Source of the DNA: BJGV01 sp964194745
GTDB taxonomy: Bacteria > Pseudomonadota > Gammaproteobacteria > Burkholderiales > Nitrosomonadaceae
Length of the DNA: 64,000 nucleotides
Direction: 5' to 3'
Assembly: GCA_965248035.1 (NCBI GenBank)
Contig: OZ252054.1
Coordinates: 1,116,001 to 1,180,000, forward strand
Numbering within the stretch: the stretch's first letter is position 1; each line of letters opens with the position of its first letter. The notes under the pieces are model-generated. The model did no database searches and was not told where the DNA came from. It saw nothing but the letters and a program-made list of their open reading frames with translations. The position numbers and the translations under genes were made by a program. This document shows positions 27,423-34,283 of the stretch, one piece after another.

Positions 27423-28061
27423 ATGAAATCCCTTGTCATTCTTATTTCTGGTCGTGGTAGCAATATGCAAGCTTTGCTCGAAGCAAGGCTTCCGGTCAAG
27501 GTGGCTGCTGTTATCAGTAACAATCCTGAAGCAACCGGACTGGAGATAGCTAAAATGTACGATGTCGAAACGGTCGTAATAAACCATCGGGCATATCCTG
27601 ATCGCAAAGCATTTGATGTCGCTCTAGCTAAAAAAATTGACTTTTACCGACCGTCTCTTGTTGCATTAGCTGGTTTTATGCGTGTGTTGGGAGACGGTTT
27701 TGTTAACCAGTATAAAGGTAGGCTAATAAATATACATCCTTCGTTATTGCCTGCCTTCCCTGGCCTTGAAGCTCACGAAAAGGCATTGGAGGAGGGCGTG
27801 AGAATACATGGTTGTACAGTACATTTTGTCACGTCGCGAATGGACCACGGTCCAATTATTATTCAGGCAGCAGTTCGAGTACTACCAGATGATACTAATG
27901 AAACACTCTCGGCACGAGTATTGCAGCAGGAGCATCGTATATACCCAGAGGCCGTGCGTTTATTCATGAAAGGTCGGATAAAACTCTCTGGAAGTCATGT
28001 TGAAGTGAGCAACGTTGCTTCTGAAAATTCAGTTTTATATTCACCAGAATTACACAAATGA
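27423..28061 (+). CDS. purN: Phosphoribosylglycinamide formyltransferase
   Basis: PurN transfers formyl from 10-formyl-THF to GAR, the third step of purine synthesis; folD in this window supplies the cofactor. I start at the ATG at 27423 (MKSLVILISGRGSNMQALLE), the normal N terminus, over an upstream in-frame TTG at 27393. The catalytic Asn-His-Asp set appears in NIHPSLLPAFPG, HGCTVHFV and MDHGPIIIQ. 212 residues, 36 bases after purM. Confidence 0.96.
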   Translation: MKSLVILISGRGSNMQALLEARLPVKVAAVISNNPEATGLEIAKMYDVETVVINHRAYPDRKAFDVALAKKIDFYRPSLVALAGFMRVLGDGFVNQYKGRLINIHPSLLPAFPGLEAHEKALEEGVRIHGCTVHFVTSRMDHGPIIIQAAVRVLPDDTNETLSARVLQQEHRIYPEAVRLFMKGRIKLSGSHVEVSNVASENSVLYSPELHK

Positions 28062-28122
28062 GGCCCTTATTTATTTTCTCGTTGCTTGTGTTTTTTCTTT
28101 TAATTGCAAGGAGTTACAATAG

Positions 28123-29388
28123 ATGCGCCTTACCCCTGATCAGTTGGATATGGCCATTGCGGCACTACGTGCAGTGCAGCGGTTAGTGCACCCTACTGAT
28201 GGTGTGCTGAAGCATTTTTTTCGTGACAATTCTAAACTTGGCGTAAACGACCGGGCATTCATAACAGAAACTGTATTTGGTGTTCTACGGCATTTTTTTT
28301 CCCTTGAGTATATCGTTGGCAATACTACGCCTCGTTCGTTGCTTCTTGCGTACCTTGTAAAATTTCGAGGTACGAATTTGCGAGAGTTAATGCCATTTGT
28401 CAGTGAGACTGAAGCAAAGTGGCTTACAAAAATCAAAGCGGTGAAGCTGGAATCGCAGTCACTAGCCATTCGATCAGAATTTCCGGAGTGGTTGGTGGAA
28501 AAAATGCAGGGATTCATGCTGGATACGGATATCCTTGCTTTCGGACTCTCGCTACAACAGCCCGCATCACTTGACTTACGCGTAAACACGCTGACTGCAA
28601 ACCGCGATGAAGTACTTGCGACATTAAGTAAAGATGGCATTGAAGCACAAACTACTCCCTACTCCCCCATCGGTATTCGCCTTGTTAGAAAATCGACTAT
28701 TAACCAGCATGACTTGTTTCTCACTGGCAAGATCGAAATACAGGACGAGGGTAGTCAACTTCTAGGTTATTTGCTAGAACCCAAGCGAGGGGACATAGTG
28801 GTAGATTTTTGTGCTGGTGCTGGCGGTAAAACACTAATGATGGGCGCGTTGATGTGTTCGAAAGGGCGTATCTACGCATTTGATATTTCTAGGAAACGAT
28901 TAATCAACTTGAAACCGCGCCTCAAGCGTTCTGGTCTATCCAACCTGCATCCACGGTGGATCAGCAACGAAAACGATATCAAGGTAAAGCGATTGACAGG
29001 AAAAATTGACCGAGTTCTGGTGGATGCGCCATGTAGCGGGTTAGGAACGCTACGCCGCAATCCGGATTTAAAGTTGCGTCAGTCACCACAGAGCATTGAG
29101 AGATCTAAATGCAAGCAAGCAGCAATTCTCTTATCATCAGCAAACTTAGTTAAGCCAGGCGGAAGATTGGTTTATGCTACTTGTAGTTTTTTGCCAGAGG
29201 AAAATCAAGAAATCATCGAGGACTTTCTCGCCAGCCATACCCAGTTCACGTTACTAAATTGCGCCGAACTACTTGCACAACAAAAGATCCCACTCGATAC
29301 TGGGAAATTCCTCCAATTATTGCCCAGTGTACATAGTACAGATAGCTTTTTTGCCGCCGCGTTAACGCTTGTCCGAAAGGATACATGA
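28123..29388 (+). CDS. RsmB/NOP-family RNA (cytosine-5) methyltransferase
   Basis: SAM-dependent m5C methyltransferase of the NOL1/NOP2/Sun family, likely acting on 16S rRNA. After an N-terminal helical region, the 421-residue protein shows SLDLRVNTL, the SAM-binding VVDFCAGAGGKTLMMGALM, VDAPCSGLGTLRRNPDLK (motif IV PCS) and VYATCSFLPEENQEII (motif VI TCS with catalytic Cys). An AAGGAG site precedes the ATG. Often next to purN in this group of bacteria. Confidence 0.92.
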   Translation: MRLTPDQLDMAIAALRAVQRLVHPTDGVLKHFFRDNSKLGVNDRAFITETVFGVLRHFFSLEYIVGNTTPRSLLLAYLVKFRGTNLRELMPFVSETEAKWLTKIKAVKLESQSLAIRSEFPEWLVEKMQGFMLDTDILAFGLSLQQPASLDLRVNTLTANRDEVLATLSKDGIEAQTTPYSPIGIRLVRKSTINQHDLFLTGKIEIQDEGSQLLGYLLEPKRGDIVVDFCAGAGGKTLMMGALMCSKGRIYAFDISRKRLINLKPRLKRSGLSNLHPRWISNENDIKVKRLTGKIDRVLVDAPCSGLGTLRRNPDLKLRQSPQSIERSKCKQAAILLSSANLVKPGGRLVYATCSFLPEENQEIIEDFLASHTQFTLLNCAELLAQQKIPLDTGKFLQLLPSVHSTDSFFAAALTLVRKDT

Positions 29389-29681
29389 TATGGCGCCAAA
29401 CTATTTGTATTACAGAATTGGATTACACAATATTGATGTCGCCGTTCCTGTTTACTCTTTGATTGTTATCATTCGCGAACTGGGGGAGATAAAATCCGCC
29501 TAAGTGAAGTTCGGTCTTACCCGTTACAATCCGTCTAACCCACCATAAAATACCGTTTATCCCCTTTACATTTCATTAAAAATTCTCTATGTGGGTTATA
29601 CCTGTTTAATGCGATCTATTGGCATAGAGAAGACATGGCTTAAAAGCCCTAACTGCGAGTGATGTTCGTTAGTAGTTACTT
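29389..29681. other. Gene-poor stretch after the RNA methyltransferase
   Basis: It contains a 37-codon ORF (29390-29503, MAPNYLYYRIGLHNIDVAVP at its start) that begins two bases after the methyltransferase stop and is not recognised. The remaining 178 bases show no frame. The stretch ends in a strong rightward terminator, so a small RNA could be encoded here. Confidence 0.35.
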
Positions 29682-29706
29682 AACCCGCTTCGGCGGGTTT
29701 TCTTTT
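29682..29706 (+). terminator. Strong rho-independent terminator with TTCG loop
   Basis: AACCCGC-TTCG-GCGGGTT forms a perfect 7-bp stem with an extra-stable UUCG loop, followed by a T-rich tail (TTTTCTTTT). It faces right. The nearest upstream gene end is 29388, almost 300 bases away, so it may serve a transcript in the gap. Confidence 0.85.
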
Positions 29707-29730
29707 GTTACGGCGCGTATACTTTCCACC

Positions 29731-30378
29731 ATGAAACAAAAACACGAAAAATGGTTGTGTTGGTTAAAAGACATGAAAGGAGAAATCCGAGAACTTGTCA
29801 TGGCGAAATATATCTACCATGAAATTATAAACATAAAAGACAATAACCCTCATCTTAATAAACAGGGTAATTTGTTCTTTGAATATTTGGCACACACTTA
29901 TACAGCACACGCCGTAAGTGGCATTAGGCGTCAGGTTAAATATAATAAGCAGAGCATCTCGATTGCTCGCCTCCTTAAAGAAATAATTTTCGAACCTAAA
30001 ATATTATCAAGAAAGCGTTACGTTGAGCTGTATAAACCTCCTGCTATAGATTGGGCTGACAAAGATTTTAATCAATTTACATCTCCAGGTTCAGCGCATA
30101 TTAATCCAGACCTTGTAACTAATGATCTTATTTCTCTTCAGGAGTCATCTGTGCTACTTGAGGACTTCGCAGATAAACATATAGCGCATAAGGATCAGAG
30201 TGGACTAAAGGACCGTCCAACATACAATGAGGTTGATTCGTGTATTGACCTACTCGAGGAACTATATATTAAATACCATATGCTTTTCCATGCAGAGTCT
30301 CTCGATACTTTGCTTCTTGAGCCATCATATGATTGGAAGAATATATTCCGTGTACCGTGGTTACCATCAACTGAATAA
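29731..30378 (+). CDS. Hypothetical protein, HEPN/AbiU2-like in outline
   Basis: I begin at the ATG at 29731 (MKQKHEKWLCWLKDMKG), since a longer frame from 29659 would run through the terminator stem. The 215-residue all-helical protein has FFEYLAHTYTAHAVSGIRRQ near 50, a stretch on Ser-Leu-rich helices, and LLEDFADKHIAHKD near 150, followed by EVDSCIDLLEELYIKYH. This outline resembles AbiU2-type HEPN proteins, though the Arg of the catalytic RxxxxH motif is absent. No toxin/antitoxin partner is adjacent. Family assignment is tentative. Confidence 0.5.
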   Translation: MKQKHEKWLCWLKDMKGEIRELVMAKYIYHEIINIKDNNPHLNKQGNLFFEYLAHTYTAHAVSGIRRQVKYNKQSISIARLLKEIIFEPKILSRKRYVELYKPPAIDWADKDFNQFTSPGSAHINPDLVTNDLISLQESSVLLEDFADKHIAHKDQSGLKDRPTYNEVDSCIDLLEELYIKYHMLFHAESLDTLLLEPSYDWKNIFRVPWLPSTE

Positions 30379-30416
30379 AGAATCGATCCTTCCAGGTAGG
30401 ATTTGAAGAGAAGGCA

Positions 30417-30536
30417 GGTACCACTAGTATTGGACGCACTATCCTCCCCGTGTTAGAGGTACTACATAAACCTGCCTTGACACTATTTGTAGAAAAGCCC
30501 TTTCTATTTTGGCGCGAAAAGATTTTCAGAAAGAAA
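30417..30536 (+). repeat. Direct repeat of about 120 bp, copy 1
   Basis: Starts GGTACCACTAGTATTGGACG and includes AAAGCCCTTTCTATTTTGGCGCGAAAA. The same stretch recurs in direct orientation at 32874-32996 with well over 80% identity by eye. It is noncoding and lies between a hypothetical gene and the secreted charged protein. Confidence 0.85.
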
Positions 30537-30544
30537 ATCTGTGA

Positions 30545-30572
30545 ATGTTCGCTTTCGACCCAAACGGATATT
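30545..30572. repeat. Palindrome-like element, degenerate copy
   Basis: ATGTTCGCTTTCGACCCAAACGGATATT resembles the 33362-33395 element with its core CTTTCGACCCA. Both look like decayed copies of a short palindromic intergenic repeat of the form GTCNGCTTT-CGACCC-AAAGCNGAC. Confidence 0.4.
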
Positions 30573-30615
30573 TAGGGTTCGAGTATTACAAGTATAAAAT
30601 GGGAAACTTATTTCC

Positions 30616-30993
30616 CTATTCTTTATACATTTCTTTTCTCATTTTTTCTTGATATTTATGCCTCTCTTTTCTCGACTCATCATGCCATTTATGTCTATCT
30701 TTCCTAAATTCCTCTTCACGCTTACGATCTTCTCGTTCTAATTCCTCTTGATGTTTATACGCTTCCCGATTCATCTCTGCTTGGTGCTTATATTCCTCTC
30801 GTTCCATTTCCTGATGTCTCTTCATTGATTCTCTTTGATATTCATGCTCGTGTTTCATCCACTCATGCTCCGCCTCTCTATACTCCTTTTGTGCCTCATA
30901 TTCATACTCATAGGGAAAGTCAGCAAGAATAACCGGACTGGCTAATGATACGGATAGGAACAATGTGGCAAGAACAGTATTTTTAACTTTCAA
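30616..30993 (-). CDS. Secreted, highly charged helical protein
   Basis: 125 residues with a clear Sec signal peptide (MKVKNTVLATLFLSVSLASP, cleavage near LADF). The mature part is almost entirely Glu, Lys, Arg, His, Gln and Tyr, with repeats such as REEYKHQAEMN and REAYKHQEELE. It should form one long charged helix or coiled coil in the periplasm. No family is recognised. Two shorter proteins of similar design are at 35729-35962 and 36243-36500. The histidine content would be compatible with metal binding, but this is speculation. Confidence 0.7.
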   Translation of the reverse strand: MKVKNTVLATLFLSVSLASPVILADFPYEYEYEAQKEYREAEHEWMKHEHEYQRESMKRHQEMEREEYKHQAEMNREAYKHQEELEREDRKREEEFRKDRHKWHDESRKERHKYQEKMRKEMYKE

Positions 30994-31166
30994 GGGTTAC
31001 CTTTCTGTATTTATGAATTGTCATTTACAAACGCCAAAGATATGTAAACGGTTGACTCTATGATATGTTCTAGTGTCTACTATTGGAATAAAGCAGACAT
31101 ATACGAGTAACGGATGTCAACTCAAAGTCTTTTAGGAGCGTTGGTATATAAAGCAACGGGGCTTGT

Positions 31167-31619
31167 ATGAAAACACTCAAATTAATGTGTCTTATTATTG
31201 TCTTACTCGGACTGATACCTGCTAGCTCAGTATGGGCGCGTGGTGGACATGGCGGTGGACATCATGGAGGTCACCATGGAGGCCATCATTTTGGTGGACA
31301 CCACTTTGGTGGCTTTGGATTAGGCTTGGGCTTAGGTTATGGCCTGGGTTACGGTTATGGCGGATATCGGCCCTATTACGGCGGTTACGGCGGATATGGT
31401 TTAGGTTACCGTGGTTATGGCGGTTATGGTGGTTACGGTGGATATGGCGGCGGTTATCCTCCAGTTGTGTACATTCAAAAAGAGGGCGGCGCGCAAGCAG
31501 CCCCAAAATCACAGACAAACTATTGGTACTATTGCCGTAAGCCGGAAGGCTATTATCCACATGTCAAAAAGTGTCCAGATGGATGGATGCAAGTTGTCCC
31601 TCAGTCACCTGCACAATAA
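31167..31619 (+). CDS. Secreted Gly/His/Tyr-rich protein
   Basis: 150 residues. A signal peptide (MKTLKLMCLIIVLLGLIPAS, cleavage after VWA) is followed by a low-complexity region: first HGGGHHGGHHGGHH (about residues 28-45), then Gly-Tyr repeats of the GGYGGYGGY type, and a conserved-looking C terminus WYYCRKPEGYYPHVKKCPDGW with two cysteines. That C-terminal motif recurs in glycine-rich outer-surface or periplasmic proteins of betaproteobacteria. The His-rich segment could bind metal ions. The ATG is preceded by GCAACGGGGCTTGT without a good ribosome-binding site. Confidence 0.75.
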   Translation: MKTLKLMCLIIVLLGLIPASSVWARGGHGGGHHGGHHGGHHFGGHHFGGFGLGLGLGYGLGYGYGGYRPYYGGYGGYGLGYRGYGGYGGYGGYGGGYPPVVYIQKEGGAQAAPKSQTNYWYYCRKPEGYYPHVKKCPDGWMQVVPQSPAQ

Positions 31620-31670
31620 AGAGAAGGATAAACGTTAAAAAGAACGCATGTTCTTCTACTCGGCTAGGTG

Positions 31671-31699
31671 TCTACTTTGTGCCAAAAGCGGAGACTCAG
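31671..31699 (-). repeat. REP-like palindromic element, copy
   Basis: Read on the minus strand this is CTGAGTCTCCGCTTTTGGC followed by ACAAAGTAGA, matching the plus-strand stretch at 32805-32836 (CTGAAAGTCCGCTTTTGG then TACAAAGCAAACAG). The consensus GTCCGCTTTTGGCACAAAGCGGAC is an imperfect palindrome, typical of short intergenic repeats. Confidence 0.5.
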
Positions 31700-31709
31700 G
31701 AACACATAC

Positions 31710-31735
31710 AAAACCCGGCTCTAGGCTGGGCTTCG
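31710..31735 (-). terminator. Probable terminator of the SYLF-domain gene
   Basis: On the minus strand AGCCCAGC-CTAGA-GCCGGGTT with a following TTTT forms a hairpin with one mismatch. It lies about 30 bases beyond the stop of the leftward gene at 31765. It may also act on the rightward gene ending at 31619. Confidence 0.5.
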
Positions 31736-31764
31736 ATTTTGCCACGATGAGGTGTGCGTACCAC

Positions 31765-32343
31765 TCACATCAAGTCGCCATCTTTCCAGTACTTAGTTCC
31801 TCTAACCGAAGCCCTAAGTGCTAGTCCGCTCTCCGTTAACTGATAAATTGTTATACCATCGAGTACGACCTCACCTCCTATAGCTATACCTTTATCGCCA
31901 GCTTTAGCTGCAGCATCGGCATTTGCTCCAAATTCCCAGCCCTCATTGATAAATTTATTCATGGTTGCTTTGTCATGAAAGATAAAAATAGCACGAAAGT
32001 CCGGAACGCCCAATCCAAACCCAACACCAAGCTCTCCCATTTTCATAAAAACTGGCATAGCTCCCTTTGGATTTACAACCCCGTAACCAGCACCACCACT
32101 AACAAAAAATAGCGCAATATCAAAGTTACTGAAAACAGCATACCCAGGCGCAGCTGCAATCTTGGCTTTCGCCCCAGGACGTTCATTATAAAGATCCGAA
32201 AGTGCAGTATTTCTCATATCAATAACAGCTTGACGCTTCGATGCTGGGGTATTTCCCGCCGTAGTAGCACAACCACTAAAAATGAGAGCAATTATCAAGC
32301 TACACAATCCAACTTTTATGCGTTCCACGCTTTTATTCTCCAT
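31765..32343 (-). CDS. YSC84/SYLF-domain lipoprotein
   Basis: 192 residues. The N terminus ends in the lipobox FSGC (about residue 25), so the protein is a lipoprotein. The SYLF (DUF500/YSC84) domain is seen in the VSGGAGYGVV and GELGVGFGLGVPDFRAIFIF stretches, with ITIYQLTESGLALRASVRGTKYW near the C terminus (quoted in part: YQLTESGLALRASVRGTKYW). SYLF domains bind phosphoinositides in eukaryotes; the bacterial role is unknown. It is probably in the periplasm or outer membrane. Confidence 0.88.
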   Translation of the reverse strand: MENKSVERIKVGLCSLIIALIFSGCATTAGNTPASKRQAVIDMRNTALSDLYNERPGAKAKIAAAPGYAVFSNFDIALFFVSGGAGYGVVNPKGAMPVFMKMGELGVGFGLGVPDFRAIFIFHDKATMNKFINEGWEFGANADAAAKAGDKGIAIGGEVVLDGITIYQLTESGLALRASVRGTKYWKDGDLM

Positions 32344-32371
32344 AAACTTTGGCTACCCTAAATTCAAAGTA

Positions 32372-32693
32372 CTACATATTGTTTAGATCGTAGACTGCGT
32401 CAACAACCATTCCAGTCCCAATCGCAATCATTAGAATGTCCTGAGCAACGCGTACATAGCGGTGTCCAGCCGGGGGTCTTCCCAAATGTCTAGCCATTCT
32501 GTGGGATAATTCATGAAAAATCACATCGCTTGGCAATGGATAACCTCTTCTCCATTTATAATGTTTATAATGTTTTTCATAATGCTTTGTAGCATGATGA
32601 CCCCCCGTAGAAATGTCCATCCGGTGGTCCCCACGGTGGCGTAGCTACACAAGCACCTAATAACAAACAAGATAAAAGTAAATAGGGCTTCAG
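32372..32693 (-). pseudogene. RcnB-like lipoprotein, frameshifted
   Basis: The C-terminal frame (from about 32620) has the RcnB-family pattern: LGRPPAGHRYVRVAQDILMIAIGTG. Just upstream, in another frame, lies a lipoprotein signal KPYLLLSCLLLGACVATPP preceded by a GGAGG at 32697-32702 and a CTG at 32693 (no ATG/GTG/TTG fits). Removing one G from the GGGGGG (C run at 32601-32606) joins both as GHFYGGHHATKHYEKHY, giving about 106 residues. RcnB is a periplasmic modulator of nickel/cobalt homeostasis; the function here is inferred. Alternatively only the short C-terminal frame is used. Confidence 0.65.
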
Positions 32694-32804
32694 CTTACCT
32701 CCAAATTTCTATGGTATTGGCTACCAAGTTGGTGATCATCAAAGTGTTAGTTAATATCTGTATAACGGATAATAGGGAGAGAAGCTTGAGATTAGAACTT
32801 GTAA

Positions 32805-32836
32805 CTGAAAGTCCGCTTTTGGTACAAAGCAAACAG
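32805..32836 (+). repeat. REP-like palindromic element, copy
   Basis: CTGAAAGTCCGCTTTTGG then TACAAAGCAAACAG; inverted relative to the copy at 31671-31699. The two flank the SYLF lipoprotein and RcnB-like genes. Confidence 0.5.
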
Positions 32837-32873
32837 TCAACTAACTAACAATAGTTTTCAATGTTGGTGGGTG

Positions 32874-32996
32874 GGTGCCACTAGTATTGGACGAGGGTAT
32901 GCCCCTATGTAAGAGGTACTACCTAAACCTACCTTGACGCTATTTGTAAAAAAAGCCCTTTCTATTTTGGCGCGAAAAAAATTTTCCAGAAAGAAA
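32874..32996 (+). repeat. Direct repeat of about 120 bp, copy 2
   Basis: Begins GGTGCCACTAGTATTGGACG and shares AGAGGTACTACNTAAACCT, the CTTGAC(A/G)CTATTTGTA stretch and AAAGCCCTTTCTATTTTGGC with 30417-30536. The two copies bracket the block with the charged, Gly-rich, SYLF and RcnB-like genes, about 2.3 kb. Confidence 0.85.
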
Positions 32997-33029
32997 TAAT
33001 ACTGTTTATAGTTTTAGCATAACCACTCA

Positions 33030-33272
33030 TTAAACCCTTTGAATCAGGGTCGGGACTACCCAGTGCTTCTCTCCCGTAGCATCGAGTCTGCCGATGGCGA
33101 CGATGATCTTTTCTTTAATAAGGTCTTTGTAACCCCATTTAATGATAACCGTACGTACACCTTTCTTAGCATCGTCCCGGTTACTCTCTATAATTTCTAC
33201 GTCATCCTTGATCTGTGGCCAAATATCATCATAGAAAGTAGCGCTGTCCACCTCAACAAAGCCTGGCATCAT
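33030..33272 (-). CDS. Hypothetical 80-residue protein, candidate member of a MerR-type regulon
   Basis: A GGAG lies 8 bases before the first of two consecutive ATG codons. The protein (MMPGFVEVDSATFYDDIWP at the start) is soluble, acidic in the middle and ends KHWVVPTLIQRV; no signal peptide, cysteine or known motif. About 35 bases upstream of the start lies the leftward copy of the 32-bp MerR-type promoter element. That suggests control by the MerR-family gene at 34284, but nothing in the product itself shows a metal function. Confidence 0.55.
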   Translation of the reverse strand: MMPGFVEVDSATFYDDIWPQIKDDVEIIESNRDDAKKGVRTVIIKWGYKDLIKEKIIVAIGRLDATGEKHWVVPTLIQRV

Positions 33273-33307
33273 TGCTGAATCTCCAAGGATAATATTTGTT
33301 ATAAAAA

Positions 33308-33342
33308 AATATAAACCATGGGCTTAGCCCTTGGTCAAGAAG
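33308..33342 (-). promoter_or_regulatory. MerR-type promoter/operator, leftward copy
   Basis: On the minus strand: TTGACC (33338-33333), a 19-bp spacer AAGGGCTAAGCCCATGGTT holding a near-perfect dyad, then TATATT (33313-33308). A 19-bp spacer with internal dyad is the hallmark of MerR-family promoters. Bases 33311-33342 are an exact reverse complement of 34227-34258. Confidence 0.65.
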
Positions 33343-33361
33343 TTTGCGCCAGATTAAATTT

Positions 33362-33395
33362 GAAAGCCTTCTTTCGACCCAGAGCAGACATTCAG
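33362..33395. repeat. Palindrome-like intergenic element
   Basis: GAAAGCCTTCTTTCGACCC followed by AGAGCAGACATTCAG; shares its core with 30545-30572. The rest of the gap 33396-33690 is AT-rich, with no gene seen. Confidence 0.4.
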
Positions 33396-33690
33396 AAAAT
33401 CAAATTTCAAATCATACAAGTCTAAACAAACCTCCTCTGGGCAAGTAACTACTAAAAATAACAAGCTGTACATAGCATTCCACATTGACAAATGCCTATC
33501 TGAAAGCATCTATGTTGAGAACTTAAATTTTTTTATAAAGGGGGTTGAACTTTTTTCCTTAACCACTATCTATTAAGACTTGTTGATCCTTTTACTAATG
33601 AATCGTCGTTTAAAACCTTAGACGTAACTGGTACTGTCTGGGTTAAATTTAAATAGAGGCCTGCACCATTTATGGCCGTAAAGGAAGAAA

Positions 33691-34149
33691 TTGCTTATAT
33701 ATAGAAAATCATTACTGCGTGTATTGCCTCTGGTTTTGCTTTTGGTGATGGGGCAATTGCAGGCAAAACCTATCTATTCGTGCGCGATGATGGATAAGCC
33801 CGCGCACAATGCAATGATGGATATGGGCATGGATTTGCAAGATGAAGCAGTTTGCTGTGGTGACCTGAAGGCTTGCTTAAGTTTAGATTGCGACAATGCA
33901 CTCGGTTCGAACCAGGATTCGTGTTATGAGCAAACCGTTATACTGACCATCAATCAAGAGCTGCAACAAAACATGCCGATTCTTAGTCTGGTAGTTGAAT
34001 CGGATGTTGATCCACCCCAAGTGATGTTTATAACGCTTGACCTCGTCTTCCCTCCACAAACTGTTACTGCATTCGTTGTATTCCCTCATACTGACCCCAT
34101 TCAATCTGGTTCTAATACCTATCTCATTACGCAACGTCTGCGTATCTAG
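33691..34149 (+). CDS. Secreted Met/Cys-rich protein, possibly metal related
   Basis: The start is TTG at 33691, preceded by AAAGGAAG. The 152-residue product has a signal peptide (LLRVLPLVLLLVMGQLQA, cleavage before KPIYS) and then a segment dense in Met, His and Cys (CAMMDKPAHNAMMDMGMD, followed by VCCGDLKACLSLDC). Such composition is common in periplasmic copper- or mercury-binding proteins. The C-terminal half is more ordinary. No domain recognised. It sits between the two MerR-type promoter copies and directly upstream of the MerR gene, which supports a metal theme. Confidence 0.65.
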   Translation: MLIYRKSLLRVLPLVLLLVMGQLQAKPIYSCAMMDKPAHNAMMDMGMDLQDEAVCCGDLKACLSLDCDNALGSNQDSCYEQTVILTINQELQQNMPILSLVVESDVDPPQVMFITLDLVFPPQTVTAFVVFPHTDPIQSGSNTYLITQRLRI

Positions 34150-34226
34150 CCACATTCATTCTTAATTCTTGCGTTTCTGATTTCGGCATCTAGCTGAAAT
34201 TGAGGAACGTTGCTTTTTTTGATTGG

Positions 34227-34261
34227 CTTCTTGACCAAGGGCTAAGCCCATGGTTTATTCT
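34227..34261 (+). promoter_or_regulatory. MerR-type promoter/operator, rightward copy
   Basis: TTGACC (34231-34236), 19-bp spacer AAGGGCTAAGCCCATGGTT, then TATTCT (34256-34261). The dyad CCAAGGGCT-A-AGCCCATGG lies between and over the -35. A start near 34268 would give a short leader before the merR ATG at 34284, consistent with autoregulation. Confidence 0.65.
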
Positions 34262-34283
34262 TAATAATGATCAGCATAAAAAC

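Noticed and set aside
29389..29681. tmRNA or 6S RNA in the gap before the strong terminator
   Set aside because: The tmRNA ends (GGGG...TTCGA and the tRNA-like 3' end) and the 6S bubble pattern are not seen.
31222..31560. Frames antisense to and overlapping the Gly/His-rich gene
   Set aside because: They arise from the repetitive GGTTATGGC-type codons of the real gene; products are low-complexity Arg/His or Trp/Arg strings.
33311..34258. The 32-bp perfect inverted repeat as terminal repeats of an insertion sequence or MITE
   Set aside because: There is no transposase between the copies and I saw no target-site duplication outside them. Each copy has promoter boxes with a 19-bp spacer, which a MerR-type operator explains better.
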